This document shows, piece by piece, positions 44,918 to 53,371 of a stretch of DNA of 64,000 bases. The DNA is taken from contig NZ_JAGOPN010000006.1 in NCBI RefSeq assembly GCF_017991995.1, forward strand, positions 124,001 through 188,000, written 5' to 3'. This DNA is from Pseudacidovorax sp. (GTDB taxonomy: Bacteria > Pseudomonadota > Gammaproteobacteria > Burkholderiales > Burkholderiaceae_C). Positions within the stretch are counted from its first letter, which is position 1. Each line of letters begins with the position of its first letter. Made by a program: the position numbers and the translations under genes. Under the pieces are notes generated by a model. The model saw only the letters and a program-made list of their open reading frames with translations. It made no database searches and had not been told where the DNA came from.

Positions 44918-47368
44918 ATGCCTCCTTCCACTCTCCGGCCCGCCGAGTTGCCCGAACTGCCGGCACTGCTGCCCCTCGGCGTGCGCACGCTGTCGCTGGA
45001 CTGCTTCGACACGCTGCTGTGGCGCCGCGTGGCGCAGCCCATCGATGTGTTCTATGCCCTGCAGCAGCGGCCTGCCGCCGTGGCGCTGGGCCTGACGGCC
45101 GCGTGGCGAGCCGCCAGCGAGACCCAGGCCCGGCGCCGCAAGGAGCTGCGCAGCGGCCTGCCCGAGGTGACGCTCGACGAGATCTACCGGCAGGCCCTGC
45201 CCCATGCCACGGCCGCGCAGCGACAGGCGCTGTGCGACGCCGAGTTCGACTGCGAGGCCGAAGCGGGCTTCATCCATCCATGCACGCTCGCGCTGATCCG
45301 CCAGGCCAAGGCCCGCGGCCTGCGCGTCATCGTCGTGAGCGACACCTACTGGACCGCCGCCGAGCTGCGCCGCCTGCTGTGTCGGGTGATGGACGACCCC
45401 GACTGCGCGGGCATCGACGCCATCCACTGCTCCAGCGAACTGGGCCGCGGCAAGAGCGCCGGCGGCTGGAAGGAGGTGCTGCGGCGCGAAGGCGGCAACG
45501 CCGCCCATCTCTTCCATGTGGGCGACCATCCGGTGGCCGATGCCGAGGCCGCACGCCAGGCCGGCATCGGCGCGGCCCAGTTGCTGCCGCTCGACGAGAC
45601 CACCACGGCCCAGGCGGGCGACCGCCTGCAGGCCGCGCTGCAGCTGATGCCGCAGCTGCGTGCGGAACGCCCCGTGCCCAGCCTCTTCCACGGCGTCCTC
45701 TCGCTGGGGGACGAGCAGGCGGCCACGGTGGCCGATCGCATCGGCCATGGCGCCGTCGGACCGATCCTCGCGGCCTTCGCCGAATTCATTCTCCAGCAGC
45801 AACAGGCCCTGGCCGCACGCGGGCCGCGGGTGCGCACGGCCTTCCTGATGCGCGACGGGCACCTGCCGCAGCGGGCCTGCGAGGCCCTGGCGCCGGGCGT
45901 GCTGGACGCCAGCGCGCTGCACATCTCGCGCTTCGCGGCCATCGCCGCCTCGCTGCGCACGCAGGACGACGTGCTGGGCGTGCTGGCCGGTTCGCTCAGC
46001 GTGCACACGCTGGACATCCTCGCGCGCCAGCTGCTGCTGCCGCCCGACATGGCGCGCCAGCTGGTGGCCCAGGCCAGGCGGCAGCCAGACCCGGCCCGCG
46101 CCTTCGCCAATGCCGTGCAGCAGCCGGCCGTGTTGCGCACCATCTTTGCGCAATCGCAGACCTACGGCCGCCGGCTCGTCGCCCATGTCCGCAGCCGCAC
46201 CGGCGTGCAACCGGGCGAGCGGCTGATGCTGGTGGACCTGGGCTATGCGGGCACGGTGCAGACCGCGCTGGCGCCCGTGCTGAAGGAAGCCCTGGGCGTG
46301 GAGCTCTTCGGTGCCTACCTGCTCGCACGCAATGCCACGCTGCATGGATCGGACCGCCGCGCCCTCATCGATGCGCACTGGGCGGACGAACGGCTGGTGG
46401 TCGCGCTCACCACGTTCATCGGCATCTTCGAGAAGATCTGCGCCCTGGCGGCCCCCAGCACGGAGGACTACGACGACGACGGCACGCCGCGGGCGGCGGC
46501 CGGGGCGCGCCCGCGGGTGGCATCGCCGCAGGTCGAGGCGATGCAGGCGGCCTGCCTGCGCTTCGTCGCACAGTGGCGCGATTGGCCTGCCGCCTGCCGC
46601 GGCCCGGCGGACCTGGTGGAGCTGGGCATCAATGCCGCAGCCGACCTGGGGCGGCTCGTCTACTTTCCCTCGCCCGAAGAGACCGAATGCCTGGCCGGCC
46701 TGCAGTTCGACATGAACCTCGGCTCGTCGCTCGCCCATCCGGTGATCGACCTGGCGGCGGCAGCGCAGGAGTTCCGCCGGGAGGGCTTCGCCATGCTGAC
46801 GCACGACTTCCGCGATCTCCGCGTGGGGCATCCCGCCGAATTGCGGCACCTGGATGCGGGACTGTCCAACCTGCTGCTCGACGCCGTGCGCTTCGGCTTT
46901 GCGCTGGACGCCGGCCGCGGGGGCCAGCGTCGGCAGCAACTGGCCGTCCTGCTGGCCAACCGCACGCAGCATGCCCTGCAGGAGGTGACCGCCATCGCCA
47001 CCCATGACGGCTACCACCAGCTGGTGCTGCCCCTCAGTGCCAGCTTCGACATGAGCGTGCTCTGGGGCCGCCATCTGCGCTGCATCCAGCTCGACGCCAT
47101 CCAGCGCCTGACCCTCGGCACCCTGCAGGATGCGCCGGTCGACCTGCAGCTGGGCCGCGATGTGCTGCTGGACCAGGCCGCCTTCGACGACGACGGCCTG
47201 CTGCGCCTGGAACCGGGCGGAATGATGTACGTCCCCGCCGCCCGCGCCCCCGTGGTCCCGGGCACCGTGCTGCGCATCGTCTACCGACCCCTCGTCGAGC
47301 GCGGCACCGTGCCGGCCGCCCATCCCTCCCCCGCGGCCGATGCCGCGGCACCGGAGCTCGTTTCGTGA
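44918..47368 (+). CDS. Large two-domain HAD-like protein (COG5610-type), putative surface-glycan function
   Basis: An 816-residue protein. The N-terminal third is HAD-like: motif I D28-C-F-D-T-L-L-W, motif II V-V-S141-D-T-Y-W, K179 in G-R-G-K-S, and motif IV G-D203-H-P-V-A-D. The +2 position after D28 is Phe, as in dehalogenases and some COG5610 proteins, not Asp. The second part has M-R312-D-G-H-L-P-Q and V-D440-L-G-Y-A-G-T-V-Q, a pattern of the COG5610 C-terminal domain found with polysaccharide genes. It precedes and overlaps (GTGA) the methyltransferase-fusion gene. The glycan role is inference; no clear ribosome site or flagellar promoter was seen. Confidence 0.75.
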   Translation: MPPSTLRPAELPELPALLPLGVRTLSLDCFDTLLWRRVAQPIDVFYALQQRPAAVALGLTAAWRAASETQARRRKELRSGLPEVTLDEIYRQALPHATAAQRQALCDAEFDCEAEAGFIHPCTLALIRQAKARGLRVIVVSDTYWTAAELRRLLCRVMDDPDCAGIDAIHCSSELGRGKSAGGWKEVLRREGGNAAHLFHVGDHPVADAEAARQAGIGAAQLLPLDETTTAQAGDRLQAALQLMPQLRAERPVPSLFHGVLSLGDEQAATVADRIGHGAVGPILAAFAEFILQQQQALAARGPRVRTAFLMRDGHLPQRACEALAPGVLDASALHISRFAAIAASLRTQDDVLGVLAGSLSVHTLDILARQLLLPPDMARQLVAQARRQPDPARAFANAVQQPAVLRTIFAQSQTYGRRLVAHVRSRTGVQPGERLMLVDLGYAGTVQTALAPVLKEALGVELFGAYLLARNATLHGSDRRALIDAHWADERLVVALTTFIGIFEKICALAAPSTEDYDDDGTPRAAAGARPRVASPQVEAMQAACLRFVAQWRDWPAACRGPADLVELGINAAADLGRLVYFPSPEETECLAGLQFDMNLGSSLAHPVIDLAAAAQEFRREGFAMLTHDFRDLRVGHPAELRHLDAGLSNLLLDAVRFGFALDAGRGGQRRQQLAVLLANRTQHALQEVTAIATHDGYHQLVLPLSASFDMSVLWGRHLRCIQLDAIQRLTLGTLQDAPVDLQLGRDVLLDQAAFDDDGLLRLEPGGMMYVPAARAPVVPGTVLRIVYRPLVERGTVPAAHPSPAADAAAPELVS

Positions 47369-49965
47369 ACGCCCCGCTCGCCGCCTTGCCCGCGCCCTTG
47401 TTCGCCCGGCGCGCCGCGCAGCTCTGCCTGGGCCCGACCGCGCCGCTGTGCCTCGGCAGCTCGGCCGAACTGCTCGCCGAGCTGCTGGGCCCTGCCGATG
47501 CCGGCGCCCCGCGGCTCGTGGGCGCCGACGCTGCGATGGACGTGCAGGCAATGCGCAGTGCACTGGGTGAATGGCCGCGCGCGCGCGGCGCTAGCACCCC
47601 TGGCATCGCCTGGGCACTGCGCTGGGCGGACGCGGACGGCCCCGGCCTGCGGGCCCAGCTCGATGCACTGCGCGCCGCGGGCGCGCAGGATCTGCTGGCC
47701 CTCGTGGCCGAACCGCCCGCCGGACTGCCGGCCGCCGCCGCCCGCGCGCACATCGAGCGCCAGGCCTTCGCCGCGGGCTTCCGCAAGCATCCGGCCTACC
47801 ACCTGTGCCTGCCCTACGAGGCACTGGACGCCGACGCGTGGCCGCTCGTCGTGCCGCTGCAGCGCATTCCCGATGCGGCCTTGGCGGCGTATCCGCAGGA
47901 CGAGCTGCTGGCCGAGCGCGACCTGCACATGGACATGCTGCGCGAGACCGGCGAGCGCGCGGACGCCCACCTCATCCGTTACCAGTGGGCCGCCAGCCTG
48001 GCCCGCGCCGGCGACCGCGTGCTCGACGCCGCCTGCGGCCTGGGCTATGGCAGCTACATCCTGGCGCGGCACAGCACCTGCGCCAGCGTCACCGGCATCG
48101 ACGGCAGCGCCTATGCCATCGACTATGCGCGGCAGAACTTCGCCACGCAGGACGAGCGCCTAGCCTTCCACGCCGGCTACCTGCCGCGCGACCTGGCGCA
48201 ACTGCCCGACGCCAGCTTCGAGCTCATCGTGTCCTTCGAGACCCTGGAGCATGTGGAGGAGCCGCAGCAGACGCTGGCCGCCTTCGAGCGCCTGCTGGCG
48301 CCGGGCGGCCGCATCGTGGTCAGCGTGCCCAACGACTGGAGCGACGAGACCGGCGAAGACCCCAACCCGCACCACCTGCATGTCTACACCCTCGACCGGC
48401 TGCGGCGCGAGTTCTCGACGCATTTCGTGCGCGACCGGCTGGTGCAGCAGATCGCCAGCGGCTGCAAGTCCGGCCTCGGCGGGGGCCAGTGGCTGCGCAT
48501 GCCCCGCACCTGGCGCGAACTGCCGGCCGAGACGCGCATGCCACCCGACAGCGAGTGGTGGATCATGGGTGGCCACAAGCCGGCACTGCAGCCGGCGGTC
48601 GACCTGTCGCACATCAGCTATGCCACGGCCCAGCGTCCCTGGCGGCGCGTGGCCGGCGCGGCCCAGGCCCCCATCGCCCGCGGCCTGGTGCTGGCCATGC
48701 ACTGCGTGCCTGCCAGCGTGGACCCGCGCGTCGAAGCCTTCTGGCTGGCGCTGGCAGAGCAGTTGGCCAGCCAGGGCCTGCGCCTCGTGCTCCTGGCCAC
48801 CACGGCCATCGAGACGCCGGGGCTGGACGCCCTGCCCATCCCCTTCGCGCTCACCGACTTCGCCCGCTGGCGCGGCCAGCCCTCTCAGGGCATCGCCATC
48901 GAAGAGCAGGACATCCTCGACACCGTGGCCTGGTACCGCTGCAGCTATGCCGGGGCCGAAGACGCGCAGCGCGTGGCCCATGAGTTCCTGGGCGATGTGC
49001 TGGACCAGCTGCGGCCCTGCGCCGTGCTGGGCTGGCAGAGCCTGAACCCGGTGACGCGCCGCCTGCGCCACCTGAGCCGTGCGCGCGACATCCCCTTCTG
49101 GTCGGTGGAGCGCGGCTGGCTCAAGTACACGCTCATGGTCGACACGGGCGAGAACAACGGCCTGAGCGAGCAGACCACCAGCCTGGCGCTGGGCCATGCC
49201 GCCGCCACCTGCGCCGAAGCACCAGCCCAAGTGGCCGCACTGGTCGAGCGCACGCGGGCCATCGACTCGCCCGACCGCTACGACGCGCCCGCCGAACTCG
49301 ACCGGGCGGCCGCAAGAAGCGCCTGGGGCATCGGCGACGAGGACTGGGTGCTCGCCTTCTTCACGCACGGAGAGCCCAGCCTGCACGGCCGTGACCAGGA
49401 CTGCCTGGCCGACCTGCACGACTGCAGCCACGCCAGGCTGCAGGCACGCGTGGACGCCCTGTGCGAACGCGTGATGGCCGACGGTCACTGGCTGCTGGTG
49501 CAGGAGCATCCCTTCAACCTCGCCGCCGGACGCGTGCTGGCCTTGCCGGCCCATCCGCGCATCCTGCGCGTGCAGCAGAGCACGGCCACCGTCTTCGGGG
49601 CGGCCGACGCCCTGCTCTTCACGCTCAGCACGCTGCAGTTCGACGCCGTCTTCACCGGCAAGCCCGTCGGCCTGCTGGCGCGCAGCCTGCTCGCCCCGGT
49701 GGAGGGCATGCCCTGGATGCGCGAGGCCGCACAGGCCCAGGACTTCCTGGGCCTGCTGCGCGACACCGCGGCCTGGCCGGCCACGCAACAGCGGCTGCTG
49801 CAGCGCCTGGCGCACTGGCAGGCGCAGGCGCTGCTCGATCTCCATGGCGACGCGCTGGCACCCGCGGCCGGCCGCCTTGCGGCGCACCTGTCGCAGTTCG
49901 AACGGCCGCTGGACGGCGGCTTCGACCAGCGCGTGGACCGGCTGCTCCAGCGCTGGGGCGGCTGA
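47365..49965 (+). CDS. Methyltransferase fused to a capsule-synthesis-like C-terminal domain
   Basis: An 866-residue protein starting at GTG 47365, which overlaps the previous stop. Residues about 1-200 are weakly conserved. A class I SAM methyltransferase domain follows with D221-A-A-C-G-L-G-Y-G, the acidic G-I-D-G-S strand end, and F-E-T-L-E295-H-V-E-E-P. From about 430 the sequence changes to a domain with W-S-V-E582-R-G-W-L-K-Y-T-L-M-V-D and Q-E714-H-P-F-N, reminiscent of capsule-polysaccharide synthesis (PF05159-like) domains. A glycan-modifying or glycosyltransfer role is likely but unproven. Confidence 0.7.
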   Translation: MNAPLAALPAPLFARRAAQLCLGPTAPLCLGSSAELLAELLGPADAGAPRLVGADAAMDVQAMRSALGEWPRARGASTPGIAWALRWADADGPGLRAQLDALRAAGAQDLLALVAEPPAGLPAAAARAHIERQAFAAGFRKHPAYHLCLPYEALDADAWPLVVPLQRIPDAALAAYPQDELLAERDLHMDMLRETGERADAHLIRYQWAASLARAGDRVLDAACGLGYGSYILARHSTCASVTGIDGSAYAIDYARQNFATQDERLAFHAGYLPRDLAQLPDASFELIVSFETLEHVEEPQQTLAAFERLLAPGGRIVVSVPNDWSDETGEDPNPHHLHVYTLDRLRREFSTHFVRDRLVQQIASGCKSGLGGGQWLRMPRTWRELPAETRMPPDSEWWIMGGHKPALQPAVDLSHISYATAQRPWRRVAGAAQAPIARGLVLAMHCVPASVDPRVEAFWLALAEQLASQGLRLVLLATTAIETPGLDALPIPFALTDFARWRGQPSQGIAIEEQDILDTVAWYRCSYAGAEDAQRVAHEFLGDVLDQLRPCAVLGWQSLNPVTRRLRHLSRARDIPFWSVERGWLKYTLMVDTGENNGLSEQTTSLALGHAAATCAEAPAQVAALVERTRAIDSPDRYDAPAELDRAAARSAWGIGDEDWVLAFFTHGEPSLHGRDQDCLADLHDCSHARLQARVDALCERVMADGHWLLVQEHPFNLAAGRVLALPAHPRILRVQQSTATVFGAADALLFTLSTLQFDAVFTGKPVGLLARSLLAPVEGMPWMREAAQAQDFLGLLRDTAAWPATQQRLLQRLAHWQAQALLDLHGDALAPAAGRLAAHLSQFERPLDGGFDQRVDRLLQRWGG

Positions 49966-49990
49966 ATAAGGGGCACGGGCCGCCCCTTAT
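49966..49990 (+). terminator. Hairpin between the methyltransferase-fusion gene and flhB
   Basis: A 9-bp perfect stem (49966-49974 with 49982-49990, loop of 7) immediately after the stop. The T tract is poor, so it may attenuate rather than end transcription into flhB. Confidence 0.5.
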
Positions 49991-50053
49991 CCGGCTTTTG
50001 AAACATCACCCGCTGCCGAGAATGCCCCGAACCGCCCACCGCCGTTCGCGCCC

Positions 50054-51220
50054 ATGTCATCCAGCAGCCAGGACAAGAAGCTCCCCGCCACGCAGCGGCG
50101 CCTGGACCAGGCCCGCCGCGACGGGCAGGTGCCCCGCTCGCGCGACCTGACCCACCTGGCCGTGGTGGGCACCGGCGCGGTGGCGCTGCTGCTGCTGGCC
50201 CCCACCGCCTTCGGTGCGCTGCGCGACGCGCTGGCCGCGGCCCTGCATTTCAATGCCGCCGATGCCATGCGCCCCGCCGCCATGGGCGAGCGGCTGACGC
50301 AGCTGGGCCTGCTCGGCATCGCGGCCTGCGTGGGCTTTGCCGCCATCGTCATCGCGGCCTCGGTGATCGCCACGCTGGCCACCGGCGGCTGGGTGATGAG
50401 CGCCAAGGCCATCACGCCGGACCTCGATCGGCTCAACCCCTTCTCCGGCCTCGGCCGCCTCTTCAGCAAGCAGCAGGCGAGCACCGTGCTCAAGCTGGTG
50501 CTGCTGTCGGCCATCCTGGCCTGCGTGGGCTTCGTGTACGTGCGCGGGTCCATGGACGCGCTGGCGCGCATGGTGCTGATGCCCGCCCCCGGTGCCCTGC
50601 CCTACTTCGCCGACTGGCTGGTGCAGGGCACCGCGCTGGCGATGCTGGTGCTGGTGGCCGCCGCCGTCGCCGACGTGCCGCTGCAGGGCTGGCTGCACCG
50701 CTCACGCCTGCGCATGTCGCACGAGGAGGTGAAGCAGGAGCACAAGGAGACCGACGGCAACCCGCACGTCAAGGGCCAGCAGCGCAAGGCCGCGCGCGCG
50801 ATCCTGCAGCGCGCCAGCATCACGGCGGTGCCGCGCGCCGACTTCGTGGTGATGAACCCGACCCACTTCGCCGTGGCCTTGCGCTACGACGAGACCAACA
50901 TGGCCGCGCCGCACGTGATCTCCAAGGGCTCAGACCTGCTGGCCATGAAGATCCGCGACATCGCCAAGTCGCACGACATCCCGGTCATCCAGTCGCCGAT
51001 GCTGGCCCGCGCGCTGTATGCCCATGCCGAGATCGACCAGCCCATCCCCAGCCAGCTCTTCACCGCCGTGGCGCAGATCCTCGCCTATGTGTACCGCCTG
51101 AAGGCCGCCATCGCCGGCCGTGGCGCCTGGCCGCAGACCGTGCCCGAACCGGTGGTGCCGGCCGAGCTCGATCCGCTCAACGACCCCAAGGCCCTGGCCG
51201 ACCTGGAGGATGAGGCATGA
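50054..51220 (+). CDS. flhB: Flagellar export switch protein FlhB
   Basis: A 388-residue protein with four membrane helices and a cytoplasmic domain that self-cleaves at N268-P-T-H271 (in V-V-M-N-P-T-H-F-A-V-A). The N-terminus D-K-K-L-P-A-T-Q-R-R-L-D-Q-A-R-R-D-G-Q-V is typical of FlhB/SctU. It switches export from hook to filament proteins. Overlaps flhA (ATGA). Confidence 0.95.
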   Translation: MSSSSQDKKLPATQRRLDQARRDGQVPRSRDLTHLAVVGTGAVALLLLAPTAFGALRDALAAALHFNAADAMRPAAMGERLTQLGLLGIAACVGFAAIVIAASVIATLATGGWVMSAKAITPDLDRLNPFSGLGRLFSKQQASTVLKLVLLSAILACVGFVYVRGSMDALARMVLMPAPGALPYFADWLVQGTALAMLVLVAAAVADVPLQGWLHRSRLRMSHEEVKQEHKETDGNPHVKGQQRKAARAILQRASITAVPRADFVVMNPTHFAVALRYDETNMAAPHVISKGSDLLAMKIRDIAKSHDIPVIQSPMLARALYAHAEIDQPIPSQLFTAVAQILAYVYRLKAAIAGRGAWPQTVPEPVVPAELDPLNDPKALADLEDEA

Positions 51221-53310
51221 ACGCCCTCCAGCGCACCATGCAGGGCCTGTTCGGCGACGGCCCCGACTCCGCCGGCCTGCAGCGACTGGCCGCGCCGCTG
51301 CTGGTCATCGCCATCCTGGCGCTGATGGTGCTGCCCATTCCGGCGTGGATGCTGGACGGCTTCTTCACCCTCAACATCGCCGCCGCCCTGATGGTGATGA
51401 TGGTGGCGGCCTATATGACGAAGCCGCTGGACTTCGCCGCCTTCCCCACGGTGCTGCTGCTGACCACGCTGATGCGCCTGTCGCTCAACGTGGCTTCCAC
51501 CCGCGTGGTACTGCTCGAAGGCCACACCGGCCCGGGCGCGGCCGGCGCGGTGATCGAGGCCTTCGGCCACTTCCTGATCGGCGGCAACTTCGCGGTCGGC
51601 CTGATCGTGTTCGCCATCCTGGTGGTCATCAACTTCGTGGTGGTGACCAAGGGCGCGGAACGGATCGCCGAGGTGTCGGCCCGCTTCACGCTCGACGCCA
51701 TGCCCGGCAAGCAGATGGCGGTGGATGCCGACCTCAATGCCGGCACGATCAACGAGAAGGAGGCCCGCCGCCGCCGCGCCGAAGTGGCGGAAGAGGCCAA
51801 CTTCTTCGGCGCCATGGACGGCGCCTCCAAGTTCGTGCGCGGCGACGCGATGGCCGGCATCCTGATCCTGGTCATCAGCGTCGTGGGCGGCTTCACCGTC
51901 GGCGTGCTTCAGCACGGCATGCCGGCCGGCGAGGCGGCCAACAGCTATGTGCTGCTGGCCGTGGGCGACGCGCTGGTGGCGCAGATCCCGGGGCTCCTGA
52001 TCTCGGTGGCCGCGGCCATGGTGGTCTCGCGCGTGGGCAAGGAAGACGACGTGGGCCGGCAGATCGTGCAGCAGGTCTTCACCTCGCCGCGCGCGCTGGG
52101 CCTGACGGCCGCCATCCTGCTGCTGCTGGGCAGCGTGCCCGGCATGCCGCATGTGGTGTTCCTGAGCATGGCCGCGCTGCTGGGCTGGGGCGCATGGACG
52201 ATGGCGCGCCGCCGCCGCATCGAGGCCGAGACGCCCAAGCCCAGCGAGCCACCGCCCGAGGCCGACGCCACCTGGGCCGACCTGCAGCCGGTGTCGCTGC
52301 TGGGCCTGGAGCTGGGCTACCGCCTGATCACGCTGGTCGACAAGAACCGCCAGGGCGACCTGCTCACCCGCATCAAGGGCGTGCGCCGCAAGTTCGCGCA
52401 GGAGGTGGGCTTCCTGCCGCCGGCCGTGCATGTGCGTGACAACCTGGAGCTCAAGCCCAGCGCCTACCGCGTGACGCTGCGCGGCGTGGTGGTGGCCGAG
52501 GGCGAGGCCTTCCCGGGCATGTTCCTGGCCATCAACCCCGGCGGCATCGGCACGCCGTTGATCGGCACCGCCACCACCGACCCGGCCTTCGGCCTGCCGG
52601 CCACCTGGATCGAGGCCCGCTATCGCGACAGCGCACAAATGGCGGGTTTCACGGTCGTTGATCCAGAGACCGTGATGGCCACCCATCTGTCACATTTGAT
52701 GCAGACCCAGGCAGGACGCCTGCTCAGCCGATCCGAAACACAGCAACTCGTGGAACACGTCAGCCAGTACAGCCCCAAGCTGATCGAGGAAGTGGTGCCC
52801 AAGCTCATCCCGATCGCCACCTTCCAGAAGGTGCTCCAGCTGCTGCTGGAGGAAGGCGTGCACATCCGCGACATCCGCACCATCGTCGAGACCCTGGCCG
52901 AGCATGCGGCCGTGGTGACCGATGCCGTGGAGCTGGCCCGCCGCGTGCGCGTGGCACTGGCACCGGCCATCGTGCAGCAGATCTACGGCCCGGTGAAGGA
53001 GCTGGACGTGATCGCCATCGAGCCCGGCTTCGAGCGCCTGCTGATGCAGGCCCTGGGCAACGCACAGGGCCCGGCACTGGACCCCGGCGTGGCCGACACC
53101 TTCACCCGCAGCGCGGCCGACATCGCCAACCGGCAGGAAGAGCGCGGCGTGCCCGCCTGCCTGCTGGTGCCCGACGCCATCCGCGGCGCCATCGCCCGCC
53201 TGGTACGCCGCACGGCGCCTCGGCTGGCGGTGCTCTCGCACAGCGAGATCCCCGAGACCCACACCATCCGCATCGGGCCCATCCTGCGCGGTGGCGGCGC
53301 GGCCGCCTGA
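51217..53310 (+). CDS. flhA: Flagellar export gate protein FlhA
   Basis: A 697-residue protein with about eight N-terminal helices and a large cytoplasmic ring domain. The FHIPEP region is recognisable: T-L-M-R-L-S-L-N-V-A-S-T-R, F-A-I-L-V-V-I-N-F-V-V-V-T-K-G-A-E-R-I-A-E-V and the loop M-P-G-K-Q-M-A-V-D-A-D-L-N-A-G. It is coupled to flhB. Confidence 0.96.
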   Translation: MNALQRTMQGLFGDGPDSAGLQRLAAPLLVIAILALMVLPIPAWMLDGFFTLNIAAALMVMMVAAYMTKPLDFAAFPTVLLLTTLMRLSLNVASTRVVLLEGHTGPGAAGAVIEAFGHFLIGGNFAVGLIVFAILVVINFVVVTKGAERIAEVSARFTLDAMPGKQMAVDADLNAGTINEKEARRRRAEVAEEANFFGAMDGASKFVRGDAMAGILILVISVVGGFTVGVLQHGMPAGEAANSYVLLAVGDALVAQIPGLLISVAAAMVVSRVGKEDDVGRQIVQQVFTSPRALGLTAAILLLLGSVPGMPHVVFLSMAALLGWGAWTMARRRRIEAETPKPSEPPPEADATWADLQPVSLLGLELGYRLITLVDKNRQGDLLTRIKGVRRKFAQEVGFLPPAVHVRDNLELKPSAYRVTLRGVVVAEGEAFPGMFLAINPGGIGTPLIGTATTDPAFGLPATWIEARYRDSAQMAGFTVVDPETVMATHLSHLMQTQAGRLLSRSETQQLVEHVSQYSPKLIEEVVPKLIPIATFQKVLQLLLEEGVHIRDIRTIVETLAEHAAVVTDAVELARRVRVALAPAIVQQIYGPVKELDVIAIEPGFERLLMQALGNAQGPALDPGVADTFTRSAADIANRQEERGVPACLLVPDAIRGAIARLVRRTAPRLAVLSHSEIPETHTIRIGPILRGGGAAA

Positions 53311-53371
53311 CGCGCGCCGTGCCCCCCGCATCGCCCCCATCGTCCGCCTTCAGCCGCTGCCCGCCTGAATC

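Noticed and set aside
44738-47563. A 941-codon minus-strand open frame opposite the HAD-like gene
   Set aside because: Low-complexity composition, no motifs, and the plus-strand protein has clear HAD landmarks.
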